Below, in pieces: positions 4,448-5,021 of a DNA stretch of 5,021 nt. The notes below the pieces were generated by a model that saw only the letters and a list, made by a program, of their open reading frames with translations, had not been told where the DNA came from and made no database searches. Position numbers and translations under genes: made by a program. Origin of the DNA: JAUMXJ01 sp041781135 (GTDB taxonomy: Bacteria > Bacillota > Clostridia > Peptostreptococcales > Acidaminobacteraceae); the NCBI GenBank assembly GCA_041781135.1, contig JBHAZV010000019.1, positions 1-5,021 of the forward strand, in the 5' to 3' direction. Position 1 is the first letter of the stretch; every line of letters starts with the position of its first letter.

Positions 4448-5021
4448 TCAAAGCGGCGCTTTCTTTGGAATTCCTGCCTTACGAGGATACTCTCCCTTGG
4501 TAGCAGCATATTTTTTGTATACAAGCAGCGTCCTTTCCCCCATATTGCCGCTAAGCGAATACGCAAGCTGCTCCACAAGCTCAAGCGACAATTTATCAGC
4601 GGCAGAACGCGATAATTCCAGTTCGTCGGCGATATTACCTGATTTATACGCCGCGACAAGCCCTCCAACAGCCGCAAACGGCGCCATATACTCCAAAAGA
4701 ACCGAAAGCTCGGCAACCGCCCTGCTTGTCACTGCATCAAAGGATTCTCTGTACTGCGCCAACCGCGCGAGGTCTTCGGCCCTGCCAGTGACAAAATCCA
4801 GTCTTGGCACCCCAATTTCCTCCGCTACCAAAGTCAACGCCTTCATTTTTTTGCCTACCGAATCAGACCCCAGAAAAGTATGATTAAGCCCAGCTTGCTC
4901 CAGCAGCACCCCGCCATTAAACAGCAGCGCCATAGGAAACACCGGAAACCCGCCGCCGGTGCCAATGTCGATTGTCCGGCGAGCAACACCATAAAAATCA
5001 AAATTGAAGTATTTTGAACTG
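4448..5021 (-). CDS. rsmG: 16S rRNA (guanine(527)-N7)-methyltransferase RsmG (5' part beyond window)
   Basis: The last 190 codons are present; the first 45 or so are missing compared with the usual length of about 240. The enzyme uses S-adenosylmethionine to make m7G527 in 16S rRNA of the small ribosomal subunit, and its loss gives low-level streptomycin resistance in several bacteria. The SAM-binding motif I is TIDIGTGGGFP, where many homologues have DIGTGAGFPG. It is followed by FLGSDSVGKKMKAL, which corresponds to the family DSLxKR region. The strongly typical VTGRAEDLARLAQYRESFD and VTSRAVAELSVLLEY come next, then GGLVAAYKSG. The C-terminus ends in a basic tail (KGEYPRKAGIPKKAPL), again typical. 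A GTG at 4942 lies inside motif I and is not a start. The neighbourhood rsmG-parA-parB is classic for the origin region, with mnmG usually upstream. Confidence 0.96.
   Translation of the reverse strand, partial: SSKYFNFDFYGVARRTIDIGTGGGFPVFPMALLFNGGVLLEQAGLNHTFLGSDSVGKKMKALTLVAEEIGVPRLDFVTGRAEDLARLAQYRESFDAVTSRAVAELSVLLEYMAPFAAVGGLVAAYKSGNIADELELSRSAADKLSLELVEQLAYSLSGNMGERTLLVYKKYAATKGEYPRKAGIPKKAPL

Noticed and set aside
4497..4883. Plus-strand open frame opposite rsmG
   Set aside because: It is antisense to the conserved RsmG core, and its Ser/Ala-rich translation is typical of a shadow frame.
4448..4942. RsmG starting at the GTG at 4942
   Set aside because: The frame stays open to the right edge and encodes the SAM-binding motif TIDIGTGGGFP upstream, so the gene is simply cut by the window end.

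Overview
The window looks like a chromosomal segment from a low-to-moderate GC Firmicute, probably a clostridium. The support is the rsmG-parA-parB order typical of the replication-origin side of the chromosome, strong AGGAGG-type ribosome binding sites, a textbook sigma-A promoter, and tight gene packing. This placement is an inference from gene order and style, not from a search. All recognisable genes lie on the minus strand, so transcription runs from high to low coordinates. I found no RNA genes, insertion sequences or CRISPR arrays, and no convincing plus-strand gene.

Layout in transcription order. The 3' part of rsmG (16S rRNA m7G methyltransferase) enters from the right edge and ends at 4448. 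A 64-bp gap holds a strong promoter. Then come parA/soj (4383-3613) and parB/spo0J (3620-2733), which overlap by 8 bp. A parS-like 16-mer sits in the last codons of parB. Eight bases after the parB stop begins a 386-residue regulator (2724-1564). It has the GAF, AAA+ and Fis-type HTH layout of AcoR-like sigma-54 activators, but its ATPase domain has lost the Walker A and GAFTGA motifs.

The next 165 bp (1563-1399) is AT-rich. With the adjoining 3' end of the regulator gene, it carries at least four copies of a TGTATCA-N3-TGATACA operator-like motif, one of them inside a palindrome with 13-bp perfect arms. Downstream lie two overlapping small genes, 1398-1024 and 1034-690. They are paralogues with the same plan: an N-terminal HTH and a C-terminal coiled coil. 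A third gene follows with a one-base overlap (690 to the left edge, unfinished). It encodes a hydrophilic, acidic, linker-rich protein of unknown function.

How they may work together: ParA, ParB and parS form the chromosome segregation and origin organisation system. The regulator is probably co-transcribed with them. I infer that it binds the operator cluster just beyond its own gene and controls the three-gene downstream cluster. An HTH plus coiled coil, as in RacA and the pSK1 Par protein, is an architecture known from DNA anchoring and partition. The downstream cluster could therefore be an accessory chromosome-organising module linked to parAB. That link is a hypothesis from architecture and position only.
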